Part shown: one piece after another, positions 10,046-20,895 of the stretch
Numbering within the stretch: the stretch's first letter is position 1
How the letters are laid out: the number at the start of each line of letters is the position of its first letter
Notes under the pieces: generated by a model
The model's input: the letters and a program-made list of their open reading frames with translations, nothing else
Database searches by the model: none
What the model was told of the DNA's origin: nothing
Position numbers and translations under genes: made by a program
Source of the DNA: Karstenula rhodostoma CBS 690.94
Taxonomy: Eukaryota > Ascomycota > Dothideomycetes > Pleosporales > Didymosphaeriaceae
Assembly: GCA_010093485.1 (NCBI GenBank)
Contig: MU001492.1
Location: 2,031,122 to 2,095,121, forward strand
Length of the DNA: 64,000 nt
Direction: 5' to 3'

Positions 10046-11754
10046 CTACGTGGCAACCTTCGCTTTTCGCATCAATACCGGCGTGCGGTTGTTTGGGAAG
10101 GCAAGCACTGGACCAGCACTGACGGCTTCATACCATTGCAGCAACGAACCTAGTTGAGGAAGTACAAAGTCAGCTGTAGCACATCTATCTCGTGTCTAGG
10201 TGTGCACTTACTGAACAAATAGGCTGCCGAACCCCACAAACTAGATAGATCACTTTGATATTCACACCAAGTATACTTGTCTGACCCCAGGCCGAAGCAG
10301 GCACACAACCTGGACGGATGATCAGTTCAGACTTTGGATACAGCGGAGACAACCTACAAGAACCCCACAGATCCAATCGCAGCCCATCCGCCAATCCACC
10401 ATCTTACAGTCCATGGTATGGGTTTATACCACACATCTTGCGATTCGATGGTGAACATAATCGCTGCGGTCAAGAAACACACACTCGCGACAACTTGAGG
10501 GACCCAGAAAGCAGCGATCTTCTGCCACCACGCGAGGCTAGAGAGCACGCCTGGCAGTACCACGATGCCAGTGACACCATATAGGGTGGCACCTAGAAGC
10601 TGGATGCTACAAGCGACATAGCCTACCTCACGAATATGATATGTCCTGAAAGCATGCCATGTCGGCCACCAACGCCAAGTCATGTACTCGTGGAAACCTT
10701 CCTGGTCAGCAAGTCCATGATCAACTGCTTGACGACGAGATGGTGCAGGCTGGAGGGGATCAGGCTGCGCCTCGGGTTCACGGTTTGTTGCTGTCCGCCT
10801 CATGGCCTCTATATCCTGCTCGCCGCCGGTATCTGCTCGAGTCTTCTCACCGATCATGTCGTTTGCGTGAACATCGCCGGAGTCGTTATGATGGTGATGT
10901 GGGATGATGTGGCCGAAGAATGTATGGAGTTTGGCATCGAGAAGCTTTCTTTTGTCCTCCTCGCTGCCTTCTATCCAGAAGCGCTTCATGGCCACGCCAG
11001 CAAAGCAGCCGTCGTTTATCGCTTCAAGGTAAGCCATCACAGCACCAGTCTGGTAACAGATCACAGCACCCAGGAAGAACAACATCGGTCCGGCGTACTT
11101 GTCTTCTCCTTCGGGCCAGTGCTTATTCGGTGAAGCAAGGGGACCGAAAGCGAAGGCGCCATCGATGATGAACATTGCGGATCCAACAGCATAGGCAAAC
11201 CTGAATGAGTGAGCGCCGATCTTGACAACCATCTGTCGAGGAACTCACCCAGACCAAAAGGCCATGTCCCAGTACGGAAAAGTGGAAACCATACTCCAGA
11301 TGTTCTGCACAACGCCAAGACATTTGGCGAGGAATGTATGCCTCTGGATTCGCTCTGAGTGCTTCTTGTGGAGGTACGTTCTTTTTTCCACAACTTTGTG
11401 CGCTTCTCCTTGTGCTATCGATTGCGTAGGAGCCAGTTCGAGCGACGGGTTATGCGCAAGTGTGTCATTTTTGGCCTCAGAATCCAGTCTCTTGTTGCTA
11501 CTGGGATCCTCCACTAAGTCAGCATCCCCGTCCGCTCCTTTGGCTATCATGACATAATTCGCTGCTGACTCTGGAGGAACATCAGCAGTATGCTCTGGGT
11601 GAGGATGCTCTTGATGATGTTCTCCATCGAAATTTGGTTCTTGAAAGACAACCTGATCGTGCCCTACGTCATCCGACCCAAGATCACCGGACTCTCTAGC
11701 TCCAGGTTCCTCGTCTCCGAAGTTTGGCATCCGGAAAGCGTCTTCCGATGACAT
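10046..11754 (-). CDS. Conserved multi-spanning integral membrane protein
   Basis: Exons on the minus strand: 11754-11249, 11200-10358, 10309-10212, 10149-10046, joining to 516 aa. The N-terminal ~140 residues are hydrophilic and acidic. A first span region (YWDMAFWSGFAYAVGSAMF) is followed by others: PMLFFLGAVICYQTGAVMA, YVACSIQLLGATLYGV, FWVPQVVASVCFLTAAI, and a C-terminal pair built across two introns, ending ...GSAAYLFSSLLQWYEAV. A cytosolic-type loop carries a His run (HHHH). I recognise the pattern as a membrane protein conserved among filamentous ascomycetes without assigned function. The reading frame is open further upstream to 11868. The MSSEDAF start was preferred because the extra 38 residues look like leader sequence. 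Introns are 48, 48 and 62 nt. Confidence 0.7.
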
Positions 11755-12984
11755 ACCGATGTGTTTCCGTATAACCAGCTGAAGGGGATGAGGCCGGGGA
11801 ACCGATCGAGCGAACAAACTATCACGCCTTACGGATCTGAATGGGAGATCACAGCACCCCAAAAGCAAATGCTAGGTAAGCTTTTATCTCCCGTAGATAA
11901 GCCTCGAAAAAGGCTTGGCACGCGCTGGTGACCCACCGCGACCTGTCATTGGCTTGGATTTTGGCACCTTGCCGGATTGGTTCTAAAGGCCACGCGAGAC
12001 CCCATACTGAGGGACATTATGACGCATCGCGTTGGAATCGCGTCCGTTCCTTGATGTGATGCCGAAGTTGGGGGCGTGGCAGTGCGTACTGTGTTACCTA
12101 CCTAGAAGGCAGGGTGTTATCACCTCTGACGCAACACTTACTAGTTTAAAAACCTTGTTAGCAATATAAATTAGCGGAAAAGCCAACTTGAGGTATACTA
12201 CAACTACTACATTCTGAAGTTTAAATGAAGATATCTACGGTATCCCTATGGGTTGCATTGGACGTGCTACACCCTGTACCTAGGTCAGCTGACTAGGCGA
12301 ATCAAACGGCAGTGTTGGTACGAGGCGCCCAATTGATTTCACTGTCTCGCTACCTGGATGTTCACGCGAGAATGTTGCAACAGCAAGCACAGGTCCTTCC
12401 GCGGATTCTTGTAACGAATGAGATACCGTCTGCTCTGAAGTCCAGATCGAGGGCAAAGCTGGCGGACAAGGCGAATCAAACCTCCGTGAAAGCGACAGGT
12501 CGTTTCTTCGGGATCGGCTCTTCTTTGTCGAAGACTGGAAGACGGAAGACGAGAACCGCACTTGGCATGCATGCAGGAGCGCGTTGCTTTTTCTGTGCAT
12601 CAACGGAATGGATCCCAATTGGCGCAGCGACTACGCCTCCATTGCAAATGCCATGCACAAGTCACATTTTATGTTCTTGGTCTGAGAAGGATGCAGTTGC
12701 GCCCCAGTTGCGCTCGTGATAAATGTACAACAACATTGATCCTACGATCCTGAGGAATCGGAACCGAGCCCGCTTGTGATCCTTGGACTAACCATGCCCG
12801 ACAATGGTTTAGCGTAATACGCTACAACGGCACCCGTGGGCCCCTGAAACGTTCATATATCGCGCTAGCATCCATAGTGATCCGTTATTTTCCTAGTCCC
12901 ACTATATACTTCCTCGAAGACGCCTGCTCAAAGCAACGCCAGTACCGCCGCCTCTAGCTGATATCGTCTGGGGACCTTTCCATT
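11755..12984. other. Intergenic, no gene recognised
   Basis: Two overlapping opposite-strand frames around 12280-12720 (112 and 135 codons) show no recognisable domain, and I do not call them. A TATATA at 12903-12908 precedes the next ORF. Confidence 0.45.
12903..12908 (+). promoter_or_regulatory. TATA-like element
   Basis: TATATA in ACTATATACTTCC, about 77 bp upstream of the ATG at 12985. Only position and sequence support it. Confidence 0.35.
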
Positions 12985-13665
12985 ATGAAATCTGAGCAGC
13001 CAGAAGCGATCCCCAACACGAACCATAACCGAGGACAATGGATCTCCAACACTAAAGTCTTTGGTTGCAGCGAGACCAATGTTCGGAAAGCTGCGGGATA
13101 CATCGGGCTCGAAGTCGAAGCGTTGAAGATGTACACACCGAAAGAGCTCCGAACTTTGGTTGACGAGGTCCAGAATTACGAGAGGTCCGAACTTGAGGCC
13201 TCACTTGTGGCACGCAAGCAACGAAGCCGCGCGCCATCGATCGCCAGTATCACCAGTATTGCCACTGAAGGTGGAATCCGGCTTCCTTCGATCGTAGCGA
13301 AGCCACCGTCTCCCCAAAAATGGCTTCGTGTCCTTCAGGTCCGCATCGGCGATAAATACCTCCTACAGCGCGAAGATCAGGACCTAAGTTCCCTAAAACA
13401 GCAGTCGAGATTTGGCCTCGGCGACCTTGTGGAGGACGGATACGACGAGGGCAAGATTCAGATGAGGCTCACGGAGGTCCAAGTCGATTCTCTGTTCCGG
13501 TTGATACAGGGTCGGTTGAACAATCCGCTCATGAGAATGCCAAAGGGACGGCGTGCACCAGGGGCCGACTGGAAGACAGGCAGGACGTTGTTCCAGGATC
13601 ATCCCGAGTATAAAAGGCTCCAAGATGTGGAAGAAGGTGGCGTCTCGATTCGCGGGATGGCATAG
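12985..13665 (+). CDS. Hypothetical protein, 226 aa
   Basis: I do not recognise this protein. The ORF is uninterrupted and preceded by a TATA-like element. The composition is hydrophilic and balanced, with a helix-prone charged segment (PKELRTLVDEVQNYERSELE), a Ser/Ile-rich linker and a basic C-terminal part (MPKGRRAPGADWKTGR). No signal peptide or membrane span is seen. A nuclear or cytosolic role is possible, but nothing in the neighbourhood tells its job. Confidence 0.5.
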   Translation: MKSEQPEAIPNTNHNRGQWISNTKVFGCSETNVRKAAGYIGLEVEALKMYTPKELRTLVDEVQNYERSELEASLVARKQRSRAPSIASITSIATEGGIRLPSIVAKPPSPQKWLRVLQVRIGDKYLLQREDQDLSSLKQQSRFGLGDLVEDGYDEGKIQMRLTEVQVDSLFRLIQGRLNNPLMRMPKGRRAPGADWKTGRTLFQDHPEYKRLQDVEEGGVSIRGMA

Positions 13666-15310
13666 GAATCTGCGTGGGCGACTGCGCACTTGTTGGCCCC
13701 GCACGTTGTATGCTCAGCGGGACGACTTGCCTTAAGGAACGGAGTTTCTGGTATTATCATTCATTCATTTGGAGTATTAAAGATCATCTACAGTATCACG
13801 TGCACGGAGTTTGATGCAGTAGCTCGAGGATATCCGCACCATACAACCCGGTTCGAAGGTCATAAACTCGGAAGCCACAACAAGCTTCGCCTGTACTGAC
13901 ATGTCATGGCCTCCGTCCTTCGACTTGCGGAAGTGCTGAGCGCTAGCCTGGTGTCCCTAAGCGTCGTTCAGTCTCCATTTTGAGTCAAGAACAACTGGTA
14001 TTATGCCGATGGCAATCAGAGACATCATACACACGCAAGGCATCTCACACGGAGGAACTCTGGGAAACTCTATAACAGATTACCGCAATCTGTAATGCTC
14101 GTCAGACGATCAGCTTACCCACGTTTCGTCGAGTGGATAGTCGGAGACTTCTCGTCCGTACCAACCTTAGGAACAGAACATCTTCCATTACACGAGGTGA
14201 TCTCGTACTGGGCTTGATAGGCGTACAGGTAGTTTGTTTGGATTCTTGAATACAGCACACTCTTTTGTACATGTCGTAGCAAAATACAACGTGTAGTCAT
14301 GCAATCGATCAGTACCACACCTTAGATAACCTACACTTGTCTCGAACGTACGAGAAAACACTGATAGTAGGCACGTGTAAGCCCTTCGAAGTTTCAGGTC
14401 TGCTTTAAGTCTGCTGATGTGTACAGGGCTCCTTCAGCTTCCTGTGACTTGGATGGCACTTCATTTACTGGCAAATCCATACTACGAATATTTTGCGCAT
14501 TCCTGTGAATCTCCTCACATGTAATACGGCTCGTTACTGACTTGTTAAATGCAGTGGGTGATTCACTATCGCCTGTCCACCAACACCGTCCAAACTTGCC
14601 CGTCGAACAGGTTCTGAAGTCTCCCACAAACCGCTTTTACAGGATTGGTCGCCCTTTATCGTGTGCTCTATACAATCAGGAGGCAGCGAAAATTCATTAT
14701 GTTCTATTCTAGTACACAGGCGCGCGGCTTGACGATGGCTTTCATGATGTCTCATCCCTTGTCCACTCAGTAAGACAAACACTGGCAAACTCTATGATGG
14801 ATCAAAACAGGTGAAGCAAGACACTGACGTATGTCGTAGTTCTTGTTCTACAGCTTATACTGCAGCCGTGAGTGTGAGTTCGGTATCATCGCGCGGTAGT
14901 TGAAAATCTCGACGTCGACCCAACCACGCGTTACGCTGCATTCACCTCTTCACCATCACCACCTTTTGACTCCAGCCAGCCATTGCGTCATGCATCGCGT
15001 TCTTTCCATATTCAAAGAAAACCGTCCGTGCGAAAATTCTGCCCGGCAACCGCATCACCAGCAATAAAAACCCGCCGCCCGCTTTCTACACAGCAAAGCC
15101 TCTCCCGGCGAACTCGTCTGCACCTGTACCAGACAGCTTATCAATTGCTTCACAGCACACATCTTCTTTGCTTAAAAGCATAAACCATCTTCTGCTTGAC
15201 AGCACACTCAATTCCTCGCGCAATTGCACACTCCTGCTGTTGCCCGACCTCAGTCTCGCGACATCGAGATCCACGACCACCAATCCACAACCTCAACCAC
15301 ATCAACCAAG
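13666..15310. other. Long intergenic stretch
   Basis: No gene recognised. Frames on both strands are short and domain-free. The last ~300 bp are pyrimidine-rich on the plus strand and act as promoter and leader of the SAP-like gene. Confidence 0.5.
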
Positions 15311-16696
15311 ATGTCTCCCCGCATTCCTCGTGCTCAGTCCGCCGAGCCGCGTTTCATGGCGCCCACCATCGCCTCGAATGCGCGCGCCGGTCGTGCCACC
15401 TCTGCTGAGCCCACCATCCCGACCAACCCGTCTTGCACCCGCGTCACACCCGCCAACTCCCGTGCCGGTTCAGTCCAGACCTCTACATCTGCCGGCTCAG
15501 TCGAGGCCTCTACGTCTGCCGCAGCATCCCCCAAACCTATCGAGAGCACCACCAAAGCGCGTTCCAAAGTCGAAGCTCTCGCCTCTCGCGTGGGCTTGAC
15601 CCTGAGCAAGACACCCTCCTCCAGCCAGCCCGTCCCGGCAAAGCCCAGCCAGAAGGGACTCCACTATGCCACCGCCGCGCCCGCTTTCGAGGGCAGCCAC
15701 AGACTCCAGCGCACAGGGTACGGCGATGCGCGCGCCGCCCGCGAAGACCAGATGGGAGCCACGATGGCGGCCACTGCCCAGGCCAAGGGTCTCATCGACG
15801 ACGAGACGGCGAACAACTGGGGCACGTCGTGGCACACCAAGGGTCACATCGAGCTAAACTGGACTGAACAGATAATCGCTAAGCACAATGCCGAGAATGG
15901 CATTGTGCCGGAGAAGCTGATGAGCCTCAAGGAGGCGGAGGCCATCAAGAAGAAGAAGGACCAGGATTTGGAGGAGTGGTGCAAAGCATTCACCCTCGGC
16001 CTCATCGACGAGAACGGAAACCCAACTGGGTCGGGCACTCCAGCGCCCATCGCGAAGTCGAAGTCGCGGGAGAGGGACGCGCGGAGGGAGGCGGCGAAGA
16101 AGGAGGCGGAGAAGAAGGATCCTCTGCACAAAGTGCAGGAGAGCCGGGTCGCGAAGAAGGTTGTGGGCAAGAAGACACCCCAATTGCCCACCATCGCGGA
16201 GGCCTCGTCAGTCTCGCCTTTTTTAGGCCTGAAGCCGGCCGCGAAGAAGGCCGGCAAGAAGACCACCGCAAAGCCGGCTGAGGCCGCGCCCAAGAACAAC
16301 CCCCCTCAAAAGGCGGGTAAGGTGGTCGAGGCCCCCATCGTACCTCTGCCCGGTTGCCCTTCGTACGCCGAATACAAGTACCCGGACCTCTCTGCGCTCT
16401 GTCGTGTGCGCAATATCAAGTCTGGTGGCGGGGAGCAGGACCTGCGAAACCGCCTGATTCGAGACGATATCTTTGTCAAGAACGGGCAATTGAATCTCCG
16501 CGACGCAAAGAACTACTTGTCCCGCAAAGACCATGATCACCCAGCACCAACGGTGCCGGGTGCGCCTATCGCCGGTCCCGCAGTCTACACGCGCCCAGCC
16601 CCGAAGCAGAGGACCAAGAAGACTGCAAAGCGCGCCCGGGATGATGACGACGACGACCAGCCCAAGCCCAAGGGCAAGAAGGTAAAGACCGCCTAA
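15311..16696 (+). CDS. Basic nuclear protein with SAP-like segment
   Basis: Intronless, 461 aa from the ATG MSPRIPRAQ. An in-frame upstream extension to 15224 looks like leader. The N-terminal third is Ser/Thr/Ala-rich and disordered. Residues ~190-260 are predicted helical (LMSLKEAEAIKKKKDQDLEEW). A long Lys/Ala-rich region follows. At about 355-385 a stretch YPDLSALCRVRNIKSGGGEQ...LRNRLIRDD has the helix-loop-helix spacing of a SAP DNA-binding motif. The tail is Lys-rich with an Asp run (RARDDDDDDQ, then KGKKVKTA), resembling bipartite nuclear signals. Inferred to be a chromatin or nucleic-acid binding protein. The SAP call rests on pattern only. Confidence 0.7.
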   Translation: MSPRIPRAQSAEPRFMAPTIASNARAGRATSAEPTIPTNPSCTRVTPANSRAGSVQTSTSAGSVEASTSAAASPKPIESTTKARSKVEALASRVGLTLSKTPSSSQPVPAKPSQKGLHYATAAPAFEGSHRLQRTGYGDARAAREDQMGATMAATAQAKGLIDDETANNWGTSWHTKGHIELNWTEQIIAKHNAENGIVPEKLMSLKEAEAIKKKKDQDLEEWCKAFTLGLIDENGNPTGSGTPAPIAKSKSRERDARREAAKKEAEKKDPLHKVQESRVAKKVVGKKTPQLPTIAEASSVSPFLGLKPAAKKAGKKTTAKPAEAAPKNNPPQKAGKVVEAPIVPLPGCPSYAEYKYPDLSALCRVRNIKSGGGEQDLRNRLIRDDIFVKNGQLNLRDAKNYLSRKDHDHPAPTVPGAPIAGPAVYTRPAPKQRTKKTAKRARDDDDDDQPKPKGKKVKTA

Positions 16697-16724
16697 GCCT
16701 TCGCGACCCTCTCCTCTGGCATCT

Positions 16725-18089
16725 TCAACACAGCGGCTTTATGCCACCGCTCGCGAACTCGTCCTCCACCGTCCGTCGTACCTCGTCCCACCTCTCACCG
16801 GCATCCTCCTCAGCATCGAAAGCATACAGCCACCTGTTCCTAATCTTCACACTCTCGGGATCAATCACCCCACCCTCCTCAACCCCCTTCAACGCCCCAT
16901 GCCACCGATCCCTCAGATCCTCCCCATTCGTCTGACTCGCCCTCGTCCGCGGAAACCTCAGCTTCTCATATGCCCTCGTGGCAATCCTCACCTCGTCCTT
17001 GGCCCGAATTTTGTTAAGACACACCGCCAAACACCCTGCGCTCTCCACCGCCTGGCTCGCCCCCTGCGCACTCGTCGGCAGATGCGCATGGCAGCTATCC
17101 CCCAGCAGCGCAATCCTATGACCCCCCGCACTCACCCAGCTCCCCAGCGGCTCGCGATAGCAAATCTTCCAATCCAGACACCGCTCCGTCGCCTCCACGA
17201 TCCCCCTAATCTCCGGATCAAGCGTCCTTACCAGCCGCCGTACCTCCCCCATATCCCCCTCCTGGAACCAACTCTCCGGCACATCCCCCTCATCCTTGTG
17301 CGTGAGTATCCAATTAAACTCCTCACCCCCGCGCAGCGTATTCTGCACGAGGTGGAGATCCGGCCCGATCCAGAAGTTAACGCAGTCGCCACCCCTCAAG
17401 TACCTATTGATCGTCCCATCGCGCCTCTGCTCGACGGTGGGGCGGAAAAACGCCCGGAAACACGCATACCCGGACGACACGGGCGCGTCCAAACACCCCA
17501 GCACCAGCGGCCGCGCAAGACTCTTGATCCCGTCCGCCGCAACCACGATATCCGCCTTCAACACCTCGCCCGACCTGAGCGTCACACCGGCCTGCGCTGG
17601 GCCGTCGTCGAAGCTAACCACCTCGCTGCCCATCCTGATTTCCATCTTTCGTTCCCTCACCCACCCGAGAAACACGTCGTGGTAGTCCCCGCGATGCCCA
17701 ATGTACCCCGCCATGTCCATCAGCGGCTGTCTCGCGAGCTCCCTCCCGTCGCCCCACGCCCGGATCGTCATGTCCGGCGCCTGGTTGCCGATGCGCTTGA
17801 TCTGGTCGACGTCGCAGCCCCATTTCGCGAGGAGGTCGAATGCGTTTTGCCCGAGGCCTAGGGAGTCGCCCAGCCGGCCGAAGGAGCGCACTTTGTCGAG
17901 CACGCAGAGGACGCGATGCCCGTGGTGGTGCAGGGCGAGGGCGGCCGCGCAGCCGCCGAGGCCGGCGCCGATGACGATTGCTAGAGGCCGTTAGGTGCTT
18001 GGTTGCGAGGGTGAAGTGTTTTGTTTGTTTGTTTGGCGCTTACCCGTTAATGGCGGATTATGTGGTGTGGGGAGTCGTTGGTATACCAT
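16725..18089 (-). CDS. FAD-dependent aromatic monooxygenase (salicylate hydroxylase-like)
   Basis: Exons 18089-18044 and 17980-16725 join to 433 aa. The 63-nt intron must be removed to give the Rossmann motif IVIGAGLGGCAAALAL (GxGxxG). Further FAD-binding signatures follow: the VVAADGIKSLAR motif (DG) in the middle and HRIALLGDSCHAHLPTSAQG (GD) near residue 310. This order defines class A flavoprotein hydroxylases (PF01494), which use NADPH and oxygen to hydroxylate aromatic rings. There is no signal peptide. It lies head-to-tail 395 bp downstream of a vanillyl-alcohol-oxidase-type gene on the same strand, suggesting a shared role in phenolic metabolism. A 320-aa frame on the other strand is a GC-driven shadow. 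Confidence 0.85.
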
Positions 18090-18484
18090 CGAGCCCATTC
18101 GTTCACTCTTCTCTCTGCTTGTTCTGGCGTTTTATAATGGGTTGTTTTGCGACTGCGGCGTTCACGATACCCTTTTCTTACAATTATCTTGGACGGCGAG
18201 GCGTACGGAGGTCAGTACGCCATTGGGACGAAGTAGGCTAGCTGGGTGAGCAGCGCCGTGTCTATAAGTCCAGCATAGCGGAACGCTTACCTGGCCATGG
18301 ATATCTAGACCCAGGACGTCGTGGGGCTTCGAGGTGCACAATGTGGGGTCGGATCGCGGGGTAGGAAGGAGTGATTCGGTAGTTTAGACCCCACGATGAT
18401 AAAGACGTACTCAGATGAACACATGAAATTCGCGTAGTGATTTGGAAGAAGTGATGGGCTTTTACATATCCTGGTACGTGGTTG
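18090..18484. other. Spacer between the two flavoenzyme genes
   Basis: Holds the promoter of the monooxygenase and the 3' UTR of the upstream oxidase gene. No further feature seen. Confidence 0.5.
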
Positions 18485-20320
18485 TCAGAGTTTGGCCTTC
18501 GTCACGCTCGAAGGTGCTATCGTGCCGCCTCCAATGGCCTCGTGAATACGACCATCGCCAGCAAGCAACTCCCACCCCTTCCCTCTATACTTCTTGGGCC
18601 AGATACCGTTCCTACCAGGAGCCAATATGCCATTCGGGTCCAGCGCATCTTTTATTGTCTCATTGAACCGCATCAGCGCGTTATCGTTCCAGTTGTACGT
18701 CCTCGCAACTTGATCTGCATATAGCAGATGCGTTCTGTACTCACCATACCCCTCTCTGGCCGTCTCAGCGATCAGCTCGGTCATCAAGGCGTTGACACGG
18801 CGCTTCTCGTCATCAGAGGAGCGGTCGTAGATGATATTAGTGATGTAGTGCATTTCACGACCGGCGATGCAGAGTGTAGGGAAGAGATCGATGCCATACT
18901 TCGCATGTAGGCGAACGTTGATGTCGTGAACGATCTTGGCATCTTTACCGCGGGTGGGGGTGATGGGAGAGAAGAAGAGGTGGGCTGCGTTTGATTTCCA
19001 ATTCAACCAGTCGAGCTCGCGGAGGACAGGAACGCCAGAGCAGACGAGGGCGCGGTCGTGGAGGTAGTGGTCGGGCGGAACATCTGACGGAAAGAAGAAC
19101 TTGAAGCCTTTGATTGCAGCGAAAGCGGACTTGATCATGTTGAGCTGGGTCTTGATGGCTGCTTCATCGCCGTACTGTGTTCCGTAGAAGACCCAGGCGC
19201 AGTCACCGCAGGGCATTCGCGAGGCATGTTTGTGGATGATGTCGCGTGGTACAGGCCCTGGCCCAGAATACCAGTGTGACTTGGGGTGGCCAGTCACGTT
19301 GAGTTCTTGCACAACGTGCCGTAGCTGCGGTATGTTGCCCAGTATGCCTTTCTGCGCCAAAGGCCGAATGATCTCAACAATGTCCGGGAAGTCTTCGTCA
19401 CGAGGGAAGGTCAGCATGTAGGACTGGTGGCCGGTTTCGTGCATCAGGTGGAATCCCATCTGGCACACGATGCCAAAGTTGCTTTGCGAAAAAATACCGT
19501 CTGAGTAGGGGCCGTATGCGGCTGGGAAAGACTGCCACGTTGGATTGTCTGCGCCGTCTTTGCCCGGCAAGGCGCCCATTCCTGTTCGGAGCAGCTCGCC
19601 GGTCGGAAGGACAACTTCCATGCCACAATGTGCGCCGAAGTGGTCACCCATGGGTGTGTATCCAACGCCGCGGTCGACAGCGTTCCCCAGCACGCTGCCA
19701 CCGCCGAGATCCGGGCAGTCGATCCAGAAAGGCAAGTTCCTGCGCTGAATCTCGTCGTAGAGCGCGAAATATGAGACGCCGGGCTCGACCACACAAGACG
19801 CATTCTCAACATCTATGCTCAGGATCTTATTCATCCTCTTGCCCAGGTCCACAACGACCGATCCGGGCACTCTGGGAGCCGTTCCTCCATAGCCCACATT
19901 CCTCCCCATGGAGATTGGATATATTGGTATGCCATGTGTGTTCGCCCATCTCACAACAGCTTGTACGTCGGCAGTCGAGGCAGGGTATACGGTAGCGCTC
20001 GATACGAGGTCTTCTTGGTCGACGAGGTGGAACGCGTCGTGCGTGTTTGGATGCTCCATATACCAGCCATCAATCAGCGGTTTGTCGTTCAGGACAACGT
20101 TGTCCTCCCCCAGGGCTTTCCGCAGCGTGTCGATGGCTTCGTCGAAGGCTTCGCGGGTCGTATCGGGCGGCAGGCGCACACGACAGCGACGGGGAACGCT
20201 TTCGGGGACTGTCTTGTTCGAATATAGCTTGTCTTTCGCATTCTGCGCAATCTTTGCGAGCCGTGGGGAGATGGCGCTGTATCGTGCATCCAGGCTGGGA
20301 GGTGGAGCTTGGTTCTTCAT
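18485..20320 (-). CDS. Vanillyl-alcohol oxidase-type FAD-linked oxidase
   Basis: Intronless, 611 aa, slightly longer than the ~560 aa of the Penicillium enzyme. It has an N-terminal PP-loop FAD domain (ATVYPASTADVQAVVRW, PISMGRNVGYGG) and a C-terminal cap/FAD-linked domain. Residues that match known VAO active-site residues by recalled alignment are: Asp204 in CPDLGGGS (VAO Asp170), His447 in NAAHLFFSP (His422, covalent FAD attachment) and Tyr528-Arg529 in GEYRTHL (Tyr503-Arg504). The family oxidises para-substituted phenols such as vanillyl alcohol, 4-cresol or eugenol, producing hydrogen peroxide. No signal or clear peroxisomal tripeptide is seen (ends AKL, a weak PTS1 variant). Likely works with the adjacent monooxygenase. 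Confidence 0.88.
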   Translation of the reverse strand: MKNQAPPPSLDARYSAISPRLAKIAQNAKDKLYSNKTVPESVPRRCRVRLPPDTTREAFDEAIDTLRKALGEDNVVLNDKPLIDGWYMEHPNTHDAFHLVDQEDLVSSATVYPASTADVQAVVRWANTHGIPIYPISMGRNVGYGGTAPRVPGSVVVDLGKRMNKILSIDVENASCVVEPGVSYFALYDEIQRRNLPFWIDCPDLGGGSVLGNAVDRGVGYTPMGDHFGAHCGMEVVLPTGELLRTGMGALPGKDGADNPTWQSFPAAYGPYSDGIFSQSNFGIVCQMGFHLMHETGHQSYMLTFPRDEDFPDIVEIIRPLAQKGILGNIPQLRHVVQELNVTGHPKSHWYSGPGPVPRDIIHKHASRMPCGDCAWVFYGTQYGDEAAIKTQLNMIKSAFAAIKGFKFFFPSDVPPDHYLHDRALVCSGVPVLRELDWLNWKSNAAHLFFSPITPTRGKDAKIVHDINVRLHAKYGIDLFPTLCIAGREMHYITNIIYDRSSDDEKRRVNALMTELIAETAREGYGEYRTHLLYADQVARTYNWNDNALMRFNETIKDALDPNGILAPGRNGIWPKKYRGKGWELLAGDGRIHEAIGGGTIAPSSVTKAKL

Positions 20321-20739
20321 CGCGACTGCTTCAGGATGGCGTGTTTCTCTGACACAGACGCACCTTCCCTGCAGCGAGCGGGAGCAAGATGGAACCGTCC
20401 ATGTTGGGGCTTTGAATATTTGAATAGCTTATAGCCTCGTTGGGGTCGCTGTTTCCGCGGCGCTGCAGCTGGTCGTGCTGATGCATATGTGGGGAAGGCA
20501 GCGCTGCAGACTCGGGATGTTCTGATGTGGAGATTCCCCGCACGGCGCTGTGATTGGCTGCTGGACTCCATGGTCCTTTTCTGAATACATGTACCATCGC
20601 AAGCACACCTTTCTACATACTCGCCGGGTGCTTAGATAGCATGTGACGAAGCCGAGCATGAATTGGTAACGGCCAAGATTGGTTGCCCCTTGTCCGCGAT
20701 CTTACGAGAACGTCGCCGCATTCCCAGGTACAAGACTAC

Positions 20740-20817
20740 CAAATATGATACTTCGCGCGCTTTTGCAAGCCGCGGCAAATGACAGTAAAGGAACTCGGCA
20801 GGGTGCCAAAGCACAAA
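20740..20817 (+). repeat. 78-bp dispersed repeat (copy B)
   Basis: Ungapped match of 66 of 78 bases to the reverse complement of 51342-51419, and 35 of 39 to 3326-3364. The first 40 bases (CAAATATGATACTTCGCGCG..., CCGCGGCAAA) and last 18 (GGGTGCCAAAGCACAAA) are best conserved, with a variable middle. Family identity is unknown. Confidence 0.75.
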
Positions 20818-20841
20818 TATTTCAAACAGCTCAAAGGTCAT

Positions 20842-20895
20842 GGTTTTCTGATTGTTGACCCGAACTACGGTTTTCTGATTGTTGACTCGAACTAC
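20842..20895 (+). repeat. 27-bp tandem duplication
   Basis: Two adjacent 27-bp units (20842-20868 and 20869-20895) beginning GGTTTTCTGATTGTTGAC and differing at one base (CCC versus CTC). It lies 25 bp from repeat copy B. The nearby phrase GCTCAAAGGTCAT also occurs twice, around 20829 and 20963. Confidence 0.85.

Noticed and set aside
10354..10636. Stop codon at 10354 as the end of the membrane protein gene
   Set aside because: Splicing 10357-10310 restores a conserved-looking membrane span and a normal C-terminus.
12280..12720. Overlapping 112- and 135-codon frames
   Set aside because: No domain, no splice partners, and the two frames oppose each other; nothing favours either.
16899..17861. 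320-codon frame opposite the FAD monooxygenase
   Set aside because: Exact antisense of a well-supported enzyme; composition (Pro/Arg/His-rich) is typical of a GC-rich shadow frame.
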